From contig JAFLSH010000113.1 in NCBI GenBank assembly GCA_022511055.1, positions 1-9,387 of the forward strand: a DNA stretch of 9,387 bases. The letters run 5' to 3'. Of this stretch, positions 1 to 6,106 are shown one piece after another. A program made the position numbers and the translations under genes. Under the pieces are notes generated by a model. It worked only from the letters and a program-made list of their open reading frames with translations, searched no databases and had not been told where the DNA came from. The stretch is from Prevotella sp. Lineage in GTDB: Bacteria; Bacteroidota; Bacteroidia; Bacteroidales; Bacteroidaceae. The first letter of the stretch is position 1, and every line of letters starts with the position of its first letter.

Positions 1-2
1 GT

Positions 3-117
3 GAGTTTTGCCCGAAACTCACGGAGTAATTTTTCTAAAGTGCCGCTTTTTTCCCGAAACTCATGGAGTTTTTGGGTGAAAAGTGGCGAGTTTTTCCGCC
101 AAAACAGGGAGTATTTT
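3..117. repeat. Degenerate tandem repeat, about 42 bp per unit, cut by the left edge
   Basis: Two units can be aligned by eye, about 24-65 and 66-108. Both start GAGT, share an AAAGTG-(C/G)-CG core, then a T-run, then C-rich bases and AAAC. Bases 3-23 match the tail of a preceding unit lying mostly left of the window, and 109-117 look like the start of a further decayed unit. The segments at 11-27 and 53-69 differ at one base of 17 (CCCGAAACTC, then A, then C or T, then GGAGT). Each unit contains small dyads: GTGAGTTT/AAACTCAC at 1-8/15-22, AAACTC/GAGTTT at 57-62/66-71 and TGGCG/CGCCA at 84-88/97-101. No open frame here looks like a gene. The role is unknown; it could be a decayed intergenic repeat or a transcript 3' structure for the minus-strand operon. 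Confidence 0.55.
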
Positions 118-156
118 CTGATTACTTGCGCTGCGCACTTGTGTCGCTTGGTTGGC

Positions 157-195
157 GGGGGATGGGCGTTTCCCCCGACTGGGCGCTCTGCGCCC
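157..195 (-). terminator. Two GC-rich hairpins downstream of the DUF4831 gene
   Basis: Two perfect dyads lie 8-47 bases past the stop codon of the minus-strand DUF4831 gene: GGGCGC/GCGCCC with a 3-base loop (181-186/190-195), and GGGGG/CCCCC with a 10-base loop (157-161/172-176). Neither is followed by a clear T-run on the minus strand, so this is not a textbook intrinsic terminator. The place fits 3'-end formation or transcript protection of the nnr-DUF4831 mRNA. The stems are visible; the function is inferred. Confidence 0.35.
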
Positions 196-203
196 GACCG
201 GCA

Positions 204-1271
204 TTACTTGGGCTGTTCGGCCTCCAGGCGGTCTACGGCGCCGGTGGTGGGGTTGAGCCAGAGGTGGGTGGTGTAGTGCTTGTTGAACAGCTCGCCGCTG
301 AGCAGCTCAACGTTGCCGAACTGTGCGCAGGGGAACTCGTTGGTTGCCACCTGCTCGGTGCCGCTGAGTATGGTGCTGCGCATCTTGGCGGGCACGTTGA
401 CGAATATGCCGCCCTCTTTCTTCTTCTTGTCGTTGGTCGCGGCCGGTGTGGGTACGCCGCCGAGGTTTTCGACTGTAATGTAATAGGGTGTTCCGGCCAG
501 GTCGTCTTCGTCGAGCATTCCCAGGCGCGTAGAGAAGCGGAACAGCAGGCGCGGCGCGAAGGCGCTGACGGGGGTGACGGTGAAGGTGGTCTCCGTGGTG
601 TCGCAGACGTTGGTGCCGGCGAAGAGGCTGGTCAGTGCCTGGTCTTGCTCGTCGAGCTGCGCCAGCATGAGCTTCATCTGGGCACCGTCTTGGGGCATGA
701 AGTCGGCCTGCCCCTTGATGAGCTGGCTGCGGCTGTCGCGCAGGTCGTAGATTTCCTGTGCCGTCAGCTCGGCCATCTTGGCTGTGCTGCCTGCGGCCAG
801 TATCTCTTCGTTCATGAACTGGCGGGGATTCGTGGCGGCGGGGCGTGGCGCGGCCTTGAAGGGCTTGGCGAGCTGCGGCTGTCGCGGCTCGCCGTTGATG
901 GCCAGCAGCACGCCCTCGGGCGATAGCGCCACGTTGGCGGCCACGGTCTTGGCGTTGAACTTCACGGCGTAGGCTTTCTGCTGGTCGGGCACGCCGATGG
1001 CTTCCTGGCGCACGTTGATGACACGGTAGGAGACTTGCGGCTCGGTGGCAACGTGGTTGAGCCTGAGATAGCGCTGGGCGTAGGGGGCAAAGTCGCCGGG
1101 CGTGTAGGTGGTCTTCTCTATCTGCACGGTGACGCGGATGGCTGTCTTGGGCAGAAAGTAGATGGCGCCCTCGGTGGTTACTCCCGGCTGGTAGGCGGTG
1201 GTCTCGGTCTGTGCCAGTGTGGTGGCGGCCAGAAGGCTGGCGGCAGTCAGTGTAAGTGCAAGTCGTTTCAT
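204..1271 (-). CDS. DUF4831 family exported protein
   Basis: This is a 355-residue protein of unknown function. I assign it to DUF4831, a family found mainly in Bacteroidales, from remembered sequence features: an N-terminal part with a YFLPKTAI-like strand near residues 38-45, a TTYTPGDFAPYAQRYL segment near 54-69, and a central helical block (about 154-219) reading NEEILAAGSTAKMAELTAQE and continuing through IYDLRDSR to a DEQDQALTSLFAGT end. Residues 1-20 look like a Sec signal peptide with likely cleavage after TLA. No cysteine follows the cleavage site, so it is probably not a lipoprotein. Two cysteines (C223, C315) could pair after export. The start is the ATG at 1271, which overlaps the upstream nnr stop codon as ATGA and puts the signal peptide at the N-terminus; the reading frame stays open further upstream but only inside nnr. 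Co-transcription and translational coupling with nnr are likely. No biochemical role can be read from the sequence. Confidence 0.85.
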   Translation of the reverse strand: MKRLALTLTAASLLAATTLAQTETTAYQPGVTTEGAIYFLPKTAIRVTVQIEKTTYTPGDFAPYAQRYLRLNHVATEPQVSYRVINVRQEAIGVPDQQKAYAVKFNAKTVAANVALSPEGVLLAINGEPRQPQLAKPFKAAPRPAATNPRQFMNEEILAAGSTAKMAELTAQEIYDLRDSRSQLIKGQADFMPQDGAQMKLMLAQLDEQDQALTSLFAGTNVCDTTETTFTVTPVSAFAPRLLFRFSTRLGMLDEDDLAGTPYYITVENLGGVPTPAATNDKKKKEGGIFVNVPAKMRSTILSGTEQVATNEFPCAQFGNVELLSGELFNKHYTTHLWLNPTTGAVDRLEAEQPK

Positions 1272-2803
1272 ATTCTTTGGTTGTTTGCTTGTTTGTTCTT
1301 CAGTTCCTTGAATGCGTGTGGCAGATGGTCGATAATGTCGCTGGCTATCAGGCTTTCCTCGCCCAGCTGCCGTGCGGCCAGGTCGCCGGCCAGTCCGTGC
1401 AGGTACATGCCCACGGTGGCGGCTTCGCGCTGGCCGTAGCCCTGTGCCAGCAGGCCGGTGATGATGCCCGTCAGCACGTCGCCGCTGCCGGCGGTGGCCA
1501 TGCCGGCGTTGCCGGTGGTGTTGAACACCACGTGGCCGTCGGGCAGGCAGAGTGCGGAGTGGTGTCCTTTCAGTATGACATAGGCGCTCAGCCGCTCGGC
1601 CAGCTCGCGGGCCTTGGTCAGCCGCTCGAAGCTGTCGTGGCACTGGCCTTCCATGCGCTCCAGTTCCTTGGGGTGGGGGGTGAGTATGATGCCCTTGGGC
1701 AGCTGCTGCACCCAGGCGCGGTGGCTGGCTAAGATGTTCAGCGCGTCGGCATCGCAGACCACGGGGCAGGTGGCGCGGCGCAGCTGCGTGATGAACGTGA
1801 TGGCCGTCTGCTCGCTGGTGCCGAGCCCCGGGCCGATGCCCAGTGCCTGGAAGCCCTCGGTGTCAACGGCCTCGCTGATGACCGTCTCCTCGCGGTCGGT
1901 CTGCAGCACGGCCTCGGGTACGGCCGTCTGCAGCACGACCATGTTCTTGCGTGGCGTGTGGACCGTGGCCTTGCCGGCGCCGCTTCTGAGGCAGGCTCTC
2001 GTGGCCAGTATGGCTGCGCCGGCCATGCCGTAGCTGCCGGCCACAATGAGTGCGTTGCCCATGGTGCCCTTGTGGGCGAAGGGGTCGCGCGGTCTTAGCA
2101 GCGGCTGCACGTCGGCCGCCTCGAGCATGGTGTAGTTGGAGTCGATTTTGGCCATGCCCTCTTGGCTCAGTCCGATGTCCAGCACCTGCAGCTGGCCGAT
2201 AAAGACCTGATTCTCAGGGAACAGCATGGCCAGCTTGCGGTTTTGCAGGGTGAGGGTCAGGTCGGCGCGGATGATATTGGCGAGTATGTTGTAGGTGTTG
2301 TCTTCGGTCATGAGCCCCGAAGGCATGTCGATGCTGACCACCTCGGCCGGCGAGGCGTTGATGTATTTCACCAGCGAAGCAAAGCCGCCCGCCAGCGGCT
2401 TGTTCAGGCCGGAGCCGAAGAGCCCGTCGACTATGAGCATGCCCTGCTCGAGCTGGGGCGGGTCAAACGTCTGTGTCACCTCGGTGAACTGCTTCGGCTT
2501 CTTGTCCAGCAGCCGGCGCTTGTTGGCATCGCAGTCGGCGGAGAGGTGGCCCTTGGTGTTGAAGAGAAACGTCTGCACCTGGTAGCCGGCACTCATGAGC
2601 AGGCGGCTGACCGCCAGGGCATCGCCGCCGTTGTTGCCCGGCCCGGCAAACACCACTACGGGCACGCTGGTCGGCCAGCGGCGCGTGATGGCCCGCGTGA
2701 TGGCCTGGGCTGCCCGCTCCATCAGGTCTATCGACTTGATGGGCTCATGCTCGATGGTGTAGTTGTCCAGTTCGCGTATCTGAGCGCTCGTGAATATCTT
2801 CAT
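1268..2803 (-). CDS. nnr: Bifunctional NAD(P)H-hydrate repair enzyme Nnr (epimerase + dehydratase)
   Basis: This 511-residue cytosolic fusion enzyme repairs NAD(P)HX, the damaged hydrated form of NAD(P)H. The N-terminal NnrE/YjeF_N domain (about 1-215) interconverts R and S epimers; the C-terminal ribokinase-like NnrD domain (about 225-500) dehydrates S-NADPHX using ADP or ATP. Visible NnrE motifs are GPGNNGGD (54-61), VDGLFGSG (125-132, carrying the likely catalytic Asp126) and SIDMPSG (157-163). NnrD motifs are HKGTMGNALIVAGS (244-257), GPGLG (324-328), DADALN (351-356), LTPHPKE (374-380), KGHHS (412-416) and the anion-hole/catalytic segment GNAGMATAGSGDVLTGI (431-447). Length and domain order match full-length bacterial Nnr. 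The start MKIFTSAQIRELD is the usual family N-terminus. A -7 promoter box ends only 8 bases before the ATG, so the mRNA may be almost leaderless. The stop overlaps the DUF4831 start by 4 bp. Confidence 0.97.
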   Translation of the reverse strand: MKIFTSAQIRELDNYTIEHEPIKSIDLMERAAQAITRAITRRWPTSVPVVVFAGPGNNGGDALAVSRLLMSAGYQVQTFLFNTKGHLSADCDANKRRLLDKKPKQFTEVTQTFDPPQLEQGMLIVDGLFGSGLNKPLAGGFASLVKYINASPAEVVSIDMPSGLMTEDNTYNILANIIRADLTLTLQNRKLAMLFPENQVFIGQLQVLDIGLSQEGMAKIDSNYTMLEAADVQPLLRPRDPFAHKGTMGNALIVAGSYGMAGAAILATRACLRSGAGKATVHTPRKNMVVLQTAVPEAVLQTDREETVISEAVDTEGFQALGIGPGLGTSEQTAITFITQLRRATCPVVCDADALNILASHRAWVQQLPKGIILTPHPKELERMEGQCHDSFERLTKARELAERLSAYVILKGHHSALCLPDGHVVFNTTGNAGMATAGSGDVLTGIITGLLAQGYGQREAATVGMYLHGLAGDLAARQLGEESLIASDIIDHLPHAFKELKNKQANNQRI

Positions 2804-2811
2804 ATTGCCTG

Positions 2812-2819
2812 CAAAAATA
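2812..2819 (-). promoter_or_regulatory. Bacteroidetes -7 box for the nnr-DUF4831 operon
   Basis: On the minus strand the bases read TATTTTTG, a full match to the Bacteroidetes -7 consensus TAnnTTTG. I see no convincing -33 TTTG at the expected distance. Only 8 bases (CAGGCAAT) separate the box from the nnr ATG, so a start site at the usual distance would give a leader of a few nucleotides or none. The match is seen; the promoter role is inferred. Confidence 0.6.
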
Positions 2820-2862
2820 CGAAAAATATGCTAATCTATGGCCGAGTTTGGCAGATTTTTCG

Positions 2863-2870
2863 TAATTTTG
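2863..2870 (+). promoter_or_regulatory. Bacteroidetes -7 box for hpt
   Basis: TAATTTTG fully matches the TAnnTTTG -7 consensus, and 25 bases separate it from the hpt ATG, giving a short leader of about 20 bases. A TTTG at 2847-2850 is too close (12-base spacer) to be a normal -33 element, so that element is weak or absent. This is the likely promoter for hpt-adk and perhaps for the genes beyond. Confidence 0.65.
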
Positions 2871-2895
2871 CAGAAAAATTTTATCTTTTCCAGGC

Positions 2896-3438
2896 ATGAG
2901 CGTTATAAAAATCAAGGACAAGAGCTTCTGTGTGTCCATCCCTGAGGCGGACATCAGGCAGCGCGTGAAAGCCGTTGCAGGGCAAATCAGCAAGGATATG
3001 GCCGGCAAGAATCCGCTGTTCCTCGGTGTGCTTAACGGGGCGTTTGTCTTTGCGGCCGACCTGATGCGCGAGATGACCATTCCCTGCGAAATCTCGTTTG
3101 TGAAGCTGGCTTCCTATCAGGGCACTACCTCTACGGGCAAGGTCACGGAAGTGCTGGGCATCAATGAAGACCTGACCGGGCGCACGGTCATTATCGTAGA
3201 AGACATTGTGGAGAGCGGCCGCACCATGCGGCAGATGATAGAGGCATTGGGCACCCGCAGGCCCGCCTCGGTACACATCTGCACGCTGTTCTTCAAGCCT
3301 GACAAGCTGCGGGAAGAGCTGAGCCTTGACTACGTGGCGTTCCGCATTCCTGATGACTTCATTGTGGGCTACGGGCTCGACTATGACCAGCAGGGGCGTG
3401 GGCTGAAAGATATTTACACCATAGCAGAAGAGAAATAA
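2896..3438 (+). CDS. hpt: Hypoxanthine phosphoribosyltransferase
   Basis: This 180-residue cytosolic purine-salvage enzyme converts hypoxanthine (and usually guanine) plus PRPP to IMP or GMP and pyrophosphate. It is a type I phosphoribosyltransferase. The PRPP-binding motif VIIVEDIVESGRT is at 98-110, with the paired acidic residues E102/D103. The flexible active-site loop is SYQGTTSTGKV (73-83). LGVLNGAFVFAADL (43-56) is the N-terminal PPi-loop region, and the base-binding lysine is probably K134 in FKP. The C-terminal DFIVGYGLDYD (154-164) is the conserved hood segment. Length is normal for bacterial HPRT. The ATG at 2896 follows the promoter in the divergent region. adk follows after a 17-base gap, so the two are probably co-transcribed and act together on purine nucleotides. 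Confidence 0.96.
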   Translation: MSVIKIKDKSFCVSIPEADIRQRVKAVAGQISKDMAGKNPLFLGVLNGAFVFAADLMREMTIPCEISFVKLASYQGTTSTGKVTEVLGINEDLTGRTVIIVEDIVESGRTMRQMIEALGTRRPASVHICTLFFKPDKLREELSLDYVAFRIPDDFIVGYGLDYDQQGRGLKDIYTIAEEK

Positions 3439-3455
3439 TACATGATAAAAACTAA

Positions 3456-4034
3456 ATGAAGATGAAGAATATCGTAATATTCGGCGCTCCGGGCTCGGGC
3501 AAGGGTACGCAGAGCGACAAACTGATTGAGAAGTACGGCCTTAACCACATTTCCACGGGCGATGTGCTGCGTGGTGAAATCAAGAAGGGCACGGAACTGG
3601 GCAAGACCGCCCAGCAGTATATTGACAACGGCCAGCTGATACCTGACGAGCTGATGGTCAGCATTCTGGCTTCGGTCTATGACTCATTCGGAAAGGACCA
3701 CAAGGGGGTCATCTTCGATGGTTTCCCCCGCACCATTCCGCAGGCCGAGGCGCTGAAGCAGATGCTCGATGAGCGCGGCGACAAGGTGGCGGCCATGATT
3801 GAGCTTGATGTGCCTGAAGACGAGCTGATGAAGCGCCTTATCCTGCGCGGCCAGCAGAGCGGGCGCGCCGATGACAATGAGGAGACCATCAAGAAGCGCC
3901 TGGTGGTCTATCACTCCCAGACCCGGCCGCTCATTGAGTGGTACGGCGGGGAGGGTATCCACCACCACATTGACGGTCTGGGCGAACTCGACAGGATTTT
4001 TGCGGATATCTGCAGGGTTGTTGATGCAGTGTAA
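3456..4034 (+). CDS. adk: Adenylate kinase
   Basis: This 192-residue cytosolic enzyme catalyses ATP + AMP to 2 ADP. The P-loop GAPGSGKGT is at 10-18, the AMP-binding segment HISTGDVLRGEI at 31-42, and DGFPRT at 88-93. The LID is the short type: RGQQSGRADDNEETIKKRL (131-149) replaces the longer LID of E. coli Adk and has no zinc-binding cysteines. The arginines in that stretch and R157 are likely phosphate contacts. Length suits a short-LID form. Two in-frame ATGs lie six bases apart (3456 and 3462); I chose the first, but MKNIVIFGAPG from the second is also plausible. No Shine-Dalgarno sequence is visible, as is normal in Bacteroidetes. It follows hpt closely and is followed by a terminator-like hairpin. 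Confidence 0.96.
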   Translation: MKMKNIVIFGAPGSGKGTQSDKLIEKYGLNHISTGDVLRGEIKKGTELGKTAQQYIDNGQLIPDELMVSILASVYDSFGKDHKGVIFDGFPRTIPQAEALKQMLDERGDKVAAMIELDVPEDELMKRLILRGQQSGRADDNEETIKKRLVVYHSQTRPLIEWYGGEGIHHHIDGLGELDRIFADICRVVDAV

Positions 4035-4062
4035 GCCTTTGGCCCTGCGAACTCTGCGAGTA

Positions 4063-4105
4063 GCACGGAGCGGGCCGCGTGCGGCAACCGGCCCGTGCAG
4101 TTTTT
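4063..4105 (+). terminator. Intrinsic-terminator-like hairpin between adk and obgE
   Basis: A perfect 7-bp GC stem CGGGCCG/CGGCCCG (4071-4077/4089-4095) with an 11-base loop is followed within five bases by TTTTT (4101-4105). An alternative fold pairs GCACGG (4063-4068) with CCGTGC (4093-4098) using a 5-base bulge and runs closer to the T-tract. An upstream GGCCC (4041-4045) could pair with GGGCC (4072-4076) and break the terminator stem. It may be a terminator or a partial attenuator, because no good -7 box is visible between it and obgE. Confidence 0.5.
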
Positions 4106-4123
4106 GATTGATGATTGAGAGCT

Positions 4124-5287
4124 ATGGAGAGCAATTTTGTAGACTACGTTAAGATATTGTGCCGCTCGGGCAAGGGCGGCAGGGGCTCTATGCACCTGCG
4201 CCATGTGAAGTACAACCCCAACGGCGGGCCAGACGGCGGCGATGGCGGCAAGGGCGGCAGCGTGATACTGCGCGGCAACCATAACTACTGGACTTTGCTG
4301 CACCTGAAGTATGAACGCCACGTTTTTGCCGAACACGGCGGGAACGGCGGGCGCGATAAGTGCCACGGCACCGATGGTAAGGATGTCTATATTGATGTGC
4401 CATGCGGCACGGTGGTCTACAACGCGGAGACCGGCAAGTATGTCTGTGATGTAACCTATGATGGTCAGGAGATAGTCTTGCTGAAGGGCGGCCGCGGCGG
4501 GCTGGGCAATTTCCAGTTCCGCTCGGCCACGAACCAGGCGCCGCGCTACGCCCAGCCCGGCGAGCCGATGCAGGAGATGACCGTGATTCTGGAGCTGAAG
4601 CTGCTGGCCGATGTCGGTCTGGTGGGCTTCCCCAATGCCGGAAAGTCCACGCTGGTGTCGGCACTGAGCAATGCCCGCCCGAAGATAGCCAACTATCCGT
4701 TCACCACCATGGAGCCCTCGTTGGGCATTGTGGGCTACCGCGACCAGAAGTCGTTTGTCATGGCCGATATTCCCGGCATCATCGAGGGAGCGGCCGAAGG
4801 CCGCGGGCTGGGGCTGCGCTTTCTGCGCCACATTGAGCGCAACTCGCTGCTGCTGTTCATGGTGCCCGGCGACACGGATGACATTAAGCGGGAATATGAG
4901 GTGCTGCTCAACGAGCTGCGCAAGTTCAATCCCGAACTGCTTGACAAGCACCGCGTGCTGGCCGTTACCAAGTGCGACTTGCTTGATGAGGAACTCATAG
5001 ACATGCTTCGCGAGACCCTGCCAGACGATGTGCCCGTGGTCTTCATATCAGCCGTGACCGGCTATGCCCTCGACACGCTGAAGGATGTGCTTTGGGCCGA
5101 GCTGAATGCCGAGAGCAACAAGCTGGCGGCCATTATCACCACCGAGAGCATAGCCCACCGCGACAAGGATATGAGCCGCTTTGCCGAGGAGATGGCCGAT
5201 GAGGGCGAAGACGAGGCCATTGAGTATCTGGATGAAGAAGATATAGAGGAACTCGATGACTACGAGATAGAAGATGTCGACCCCTGA
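4124..5287 (+). CDS. obgE: Obg family GTPase ObgE/CgtA
   Basis: This 387-residue GTPase acts in late 50S ribosomal subunit assembly and stress/growth control. The glycine-rich Obg fold covers about residues 1-157, with GGPDGGDGGKGGSV (34-47) and KGGRGGLGN (121-129) as landmarks. The G domain follows: P-loop GFPNAGKST (168-176), switch I with PFTT (192-195), DIPG (215-218), base-recognition TKCD (282-285) and SAV (309-311). The C-terminus is a strongly acidic tail (about 353-385) rather than a conserved OCT domain, as in Bacteroidetes relatives. The ATG at 4124 (MESNFVDYVKI) matches the family start; an in-frame TTG at 4115 is less likely. The 3' end overlaps pgeF by 14 bp, which suggests coupled translation. 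Transcription may come from readthrough past the preceding hairpin or from a promoter I cannot recognise. Confidence 0.97.
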   Translation: MESNFVDYVKILCRSGKGGRGSMHLRHVKYNPNGGPDGGDGGKGGSVILRGNHNYWTLLHLKYERHVFAEHGGNGGRDKCHGTDGKDVYIDVPCGTVVYNAETGKYVCDVTYDGQEIVLLKGGRGGLGNFQFRSATNQAPRYAQPGEPMQEMTVILELKLLADVGLVGFPNAGKSTLVSALSNARPKIANYPFTTMEPSLGIVGYRDQKSFVMADIPGIIEGAAEGRGLGLRFLRHIERNSLLLFMVPGDTDDIKREYEVLLNELRKFNPELLDKHRVLAVTKCDLLDEELIDMLRETLPDDVPVVFISAVTGYALDTLKDVLWAELNAESNKLAAIITTESIAHRDKDMSRFAEEMADEGEDEAIEYLDEEDIEELDDYEIEDVDP

Positions 5288-6062
5288 ACTGACATACCAT
5301 CAGCTGGCCGCCGGCGTTACCGCTTTCAGCACCACGCGCCGCGGCGGCGTGAGCCAGGGCAGCCATGGCTCGCTGAATGTCAATGCCTACTGTGGCGATG
5401 AGCCTGCGAGCGTGGCGCAAAACCGCCGCTTGCTGAGCGAGGCTTTGGGACTTTCCGGCCCGGAGCGCCTTGTCATGCCCCACCAGGTGCATGGCACGGC
5501 GGTCAGGCACGTAGATGCTGGCTTCTTGGCGCTTCCCGCCGACCGGCAGGCGGCGCTGCTGGAAGGTGTCGATGCGCTGATGACCCGCGAGGCTGAGGTC
5601 TGCATCGGCGTGTCAACGGCCGACTGCATACCAGTCTTGGTCTATGACCCTGTGCAGCGGGCGGCCTGTGCCATACATGCCGGCTGGCGCGGCACGGTGG
5701 CCCGCATAGCCGTGGCGGCAGTCCGCGAGATGGCACAGGCGTTTGGCAGCCGCCCCGCCGACCTGAAGGCGGTCATTGGGCCGGGCATCTCGCTGCGGAA
5801 CTTCGAGGTGGGCCAGGAGGTGTACGACCAGTTTGCGCAGGCGGGCTTCGACATGGCGGCCATAGCCTGCCGCCAGCAGAAATGGCACATTGACCTGCCG
5901 CTGTGCAACCGCATGCAGCTCGAGGCATGCGGCGTGGGCGGGGCGAATATCCTGTCGTGCGGCATCTGCACCTACGACAGTGTCTCCGATTACTTCTCTG
6001 CCCGCCGGCTCGGCATTGATTCCGGGCGCATCTTTTCGGGCATTGTCATTCACCATCCGTAA
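5274..6062 (+). CDS. pgeF: Peptidoglycan editing factor PgeF (YfiH/laccase-domain, DUF152)
   Basis: This 262-residue cytoplasmic protein belongs to the YfiH/YlmD (DUF152) family. E. coli YfiH/PgeF is reported to keep the peptidoglycan peptide correct by removing misincorporated residues such as L-Ser from precursors; relatives also show purine nucleoside phosphorylase or adenosine deaminase activity. Visible motifs are FSTTRRGGVSQG (18-29), HQVHG (70-74), GVSTADCIP (112-120), HAGWRGT (135-141) and GPGI (169-172). The conserved H73, C118 and H135 form the zinc site in the family, and all are present. ILSCGICTY (226-234) is the usual C-terminal Cys motif. Length is typical. The ATG at 5274 lies inside the end of obgE in another frame (14-bp overlap). 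The next gene also acts on the cell wall. Whether this member edits peptidoglycan or acts on nucleosides cannot be told from sequence. Confidence 0.93.
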   Translation: MSTPELTYHQLAAGVTAFSTTRRGGVSQGSHGSLNVNAYCGDEPASVAQNRRLLSEALGLSGPERLVMPHQVHGTAVRHVDAGFLALPADRQAALLEGVDALMTREAEVCIGVSTADCIPVLVYDPVQRAACAIHAGWRGTVARIAVAAVREMAQAFGSRPADLKAVIGPGISLRNFEVGQEVYDQFAQAGFDMAAIACRQQKWHIDLPLCNRMQLEACGVGGANILSCGICTYDSVSDYFSARRLGIDSGRIFSGIVIHHP

Positions 6063-6106
6063 GTGTTTCGGATTACTCCTGTCTTTAACCGTTCAAACGC
6101 CGGCCT

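Larger units (their letters stand above)
2809..2873. repeat. Long inverted repeat spanning the nnr/hpt divergent promoters
   Basis: Arms at 2809-2831 and 2851-2873 match as reverse complements at 21 of 23 positions, with a 19-base spacer (2832-2850); the outer 19 bases of each arm match at 18 of 19. Each arm contains a complete outward-facing -7 box (TAnnTTTG followed by CAG). The symmetry covers much more than the 8-base box, including the shared ATTTTTCG upstream of it. It may be a symmetric operator, a cruciform-prone element, or two similar promoters facing away from each other. The arms are seen directly; the role is inferred. Confidence 0.75.

Noticed and set aside
1..117. The left-edge repeats as a CRISPR array
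   Set aside because: Units are adjacent, degenerate and of about 42 bp without unique spacers; similarity spans the whole unit, not a fixed repeat plus a variable spacer, and no cas gene is present.
63..926. Long plus-strand open frame (287 codons) opposite the DUF4831 gene
   Set aside because: It mirrors a well-supported signal-peptide-bearing gene on the other strand; the translation is low-complexity (Gly, Leu, Ala, Val, Glu, His) and has no recognisable motif. GC-rich genes commonly create such antisense frames.
1272..1643. Upstream extension of the DUF4831 reading frame (124 extra residues)
   Set aside because: This part is rich in Arg, Pro and His, lies wholly within the NnrD coding region in another frame, and would place the clear signal peptide in the middle of the protein.
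2847..2850. TTTG as the -33 element of the hpt promoter
   Set aside because: Its spacing to the -7 box is 12 bases, too short compared with the roughly 19-21 bases usual for Bacteroidetes promoters.
2162..2899. Plus-strand open frame (245 codons) opposite nnr and crossing the divergent promoter
   Set aside because: It is antisense to the NnrE domain with all catalytic motifs intact in nnr, and it runs through the promoter repeat into the hpt start codon.
4115..4123. TTG at 4115 as the obgE start
   Set aside because: It adds only three residues (MRA) before MESNFVDYVKI, which itself matches the usual N-terminus of Bacteroidetes Obg proteins and begins with ATG.
3911..4951. Minus-strand open frame (346 codons) opposite adk and obgE
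   Set aside because: It covers the conserved G-domain and Obg-fold motifs of obgE in antisense, its composition is Ala/Gln/His-rich, and no promoter or family motif is seen.
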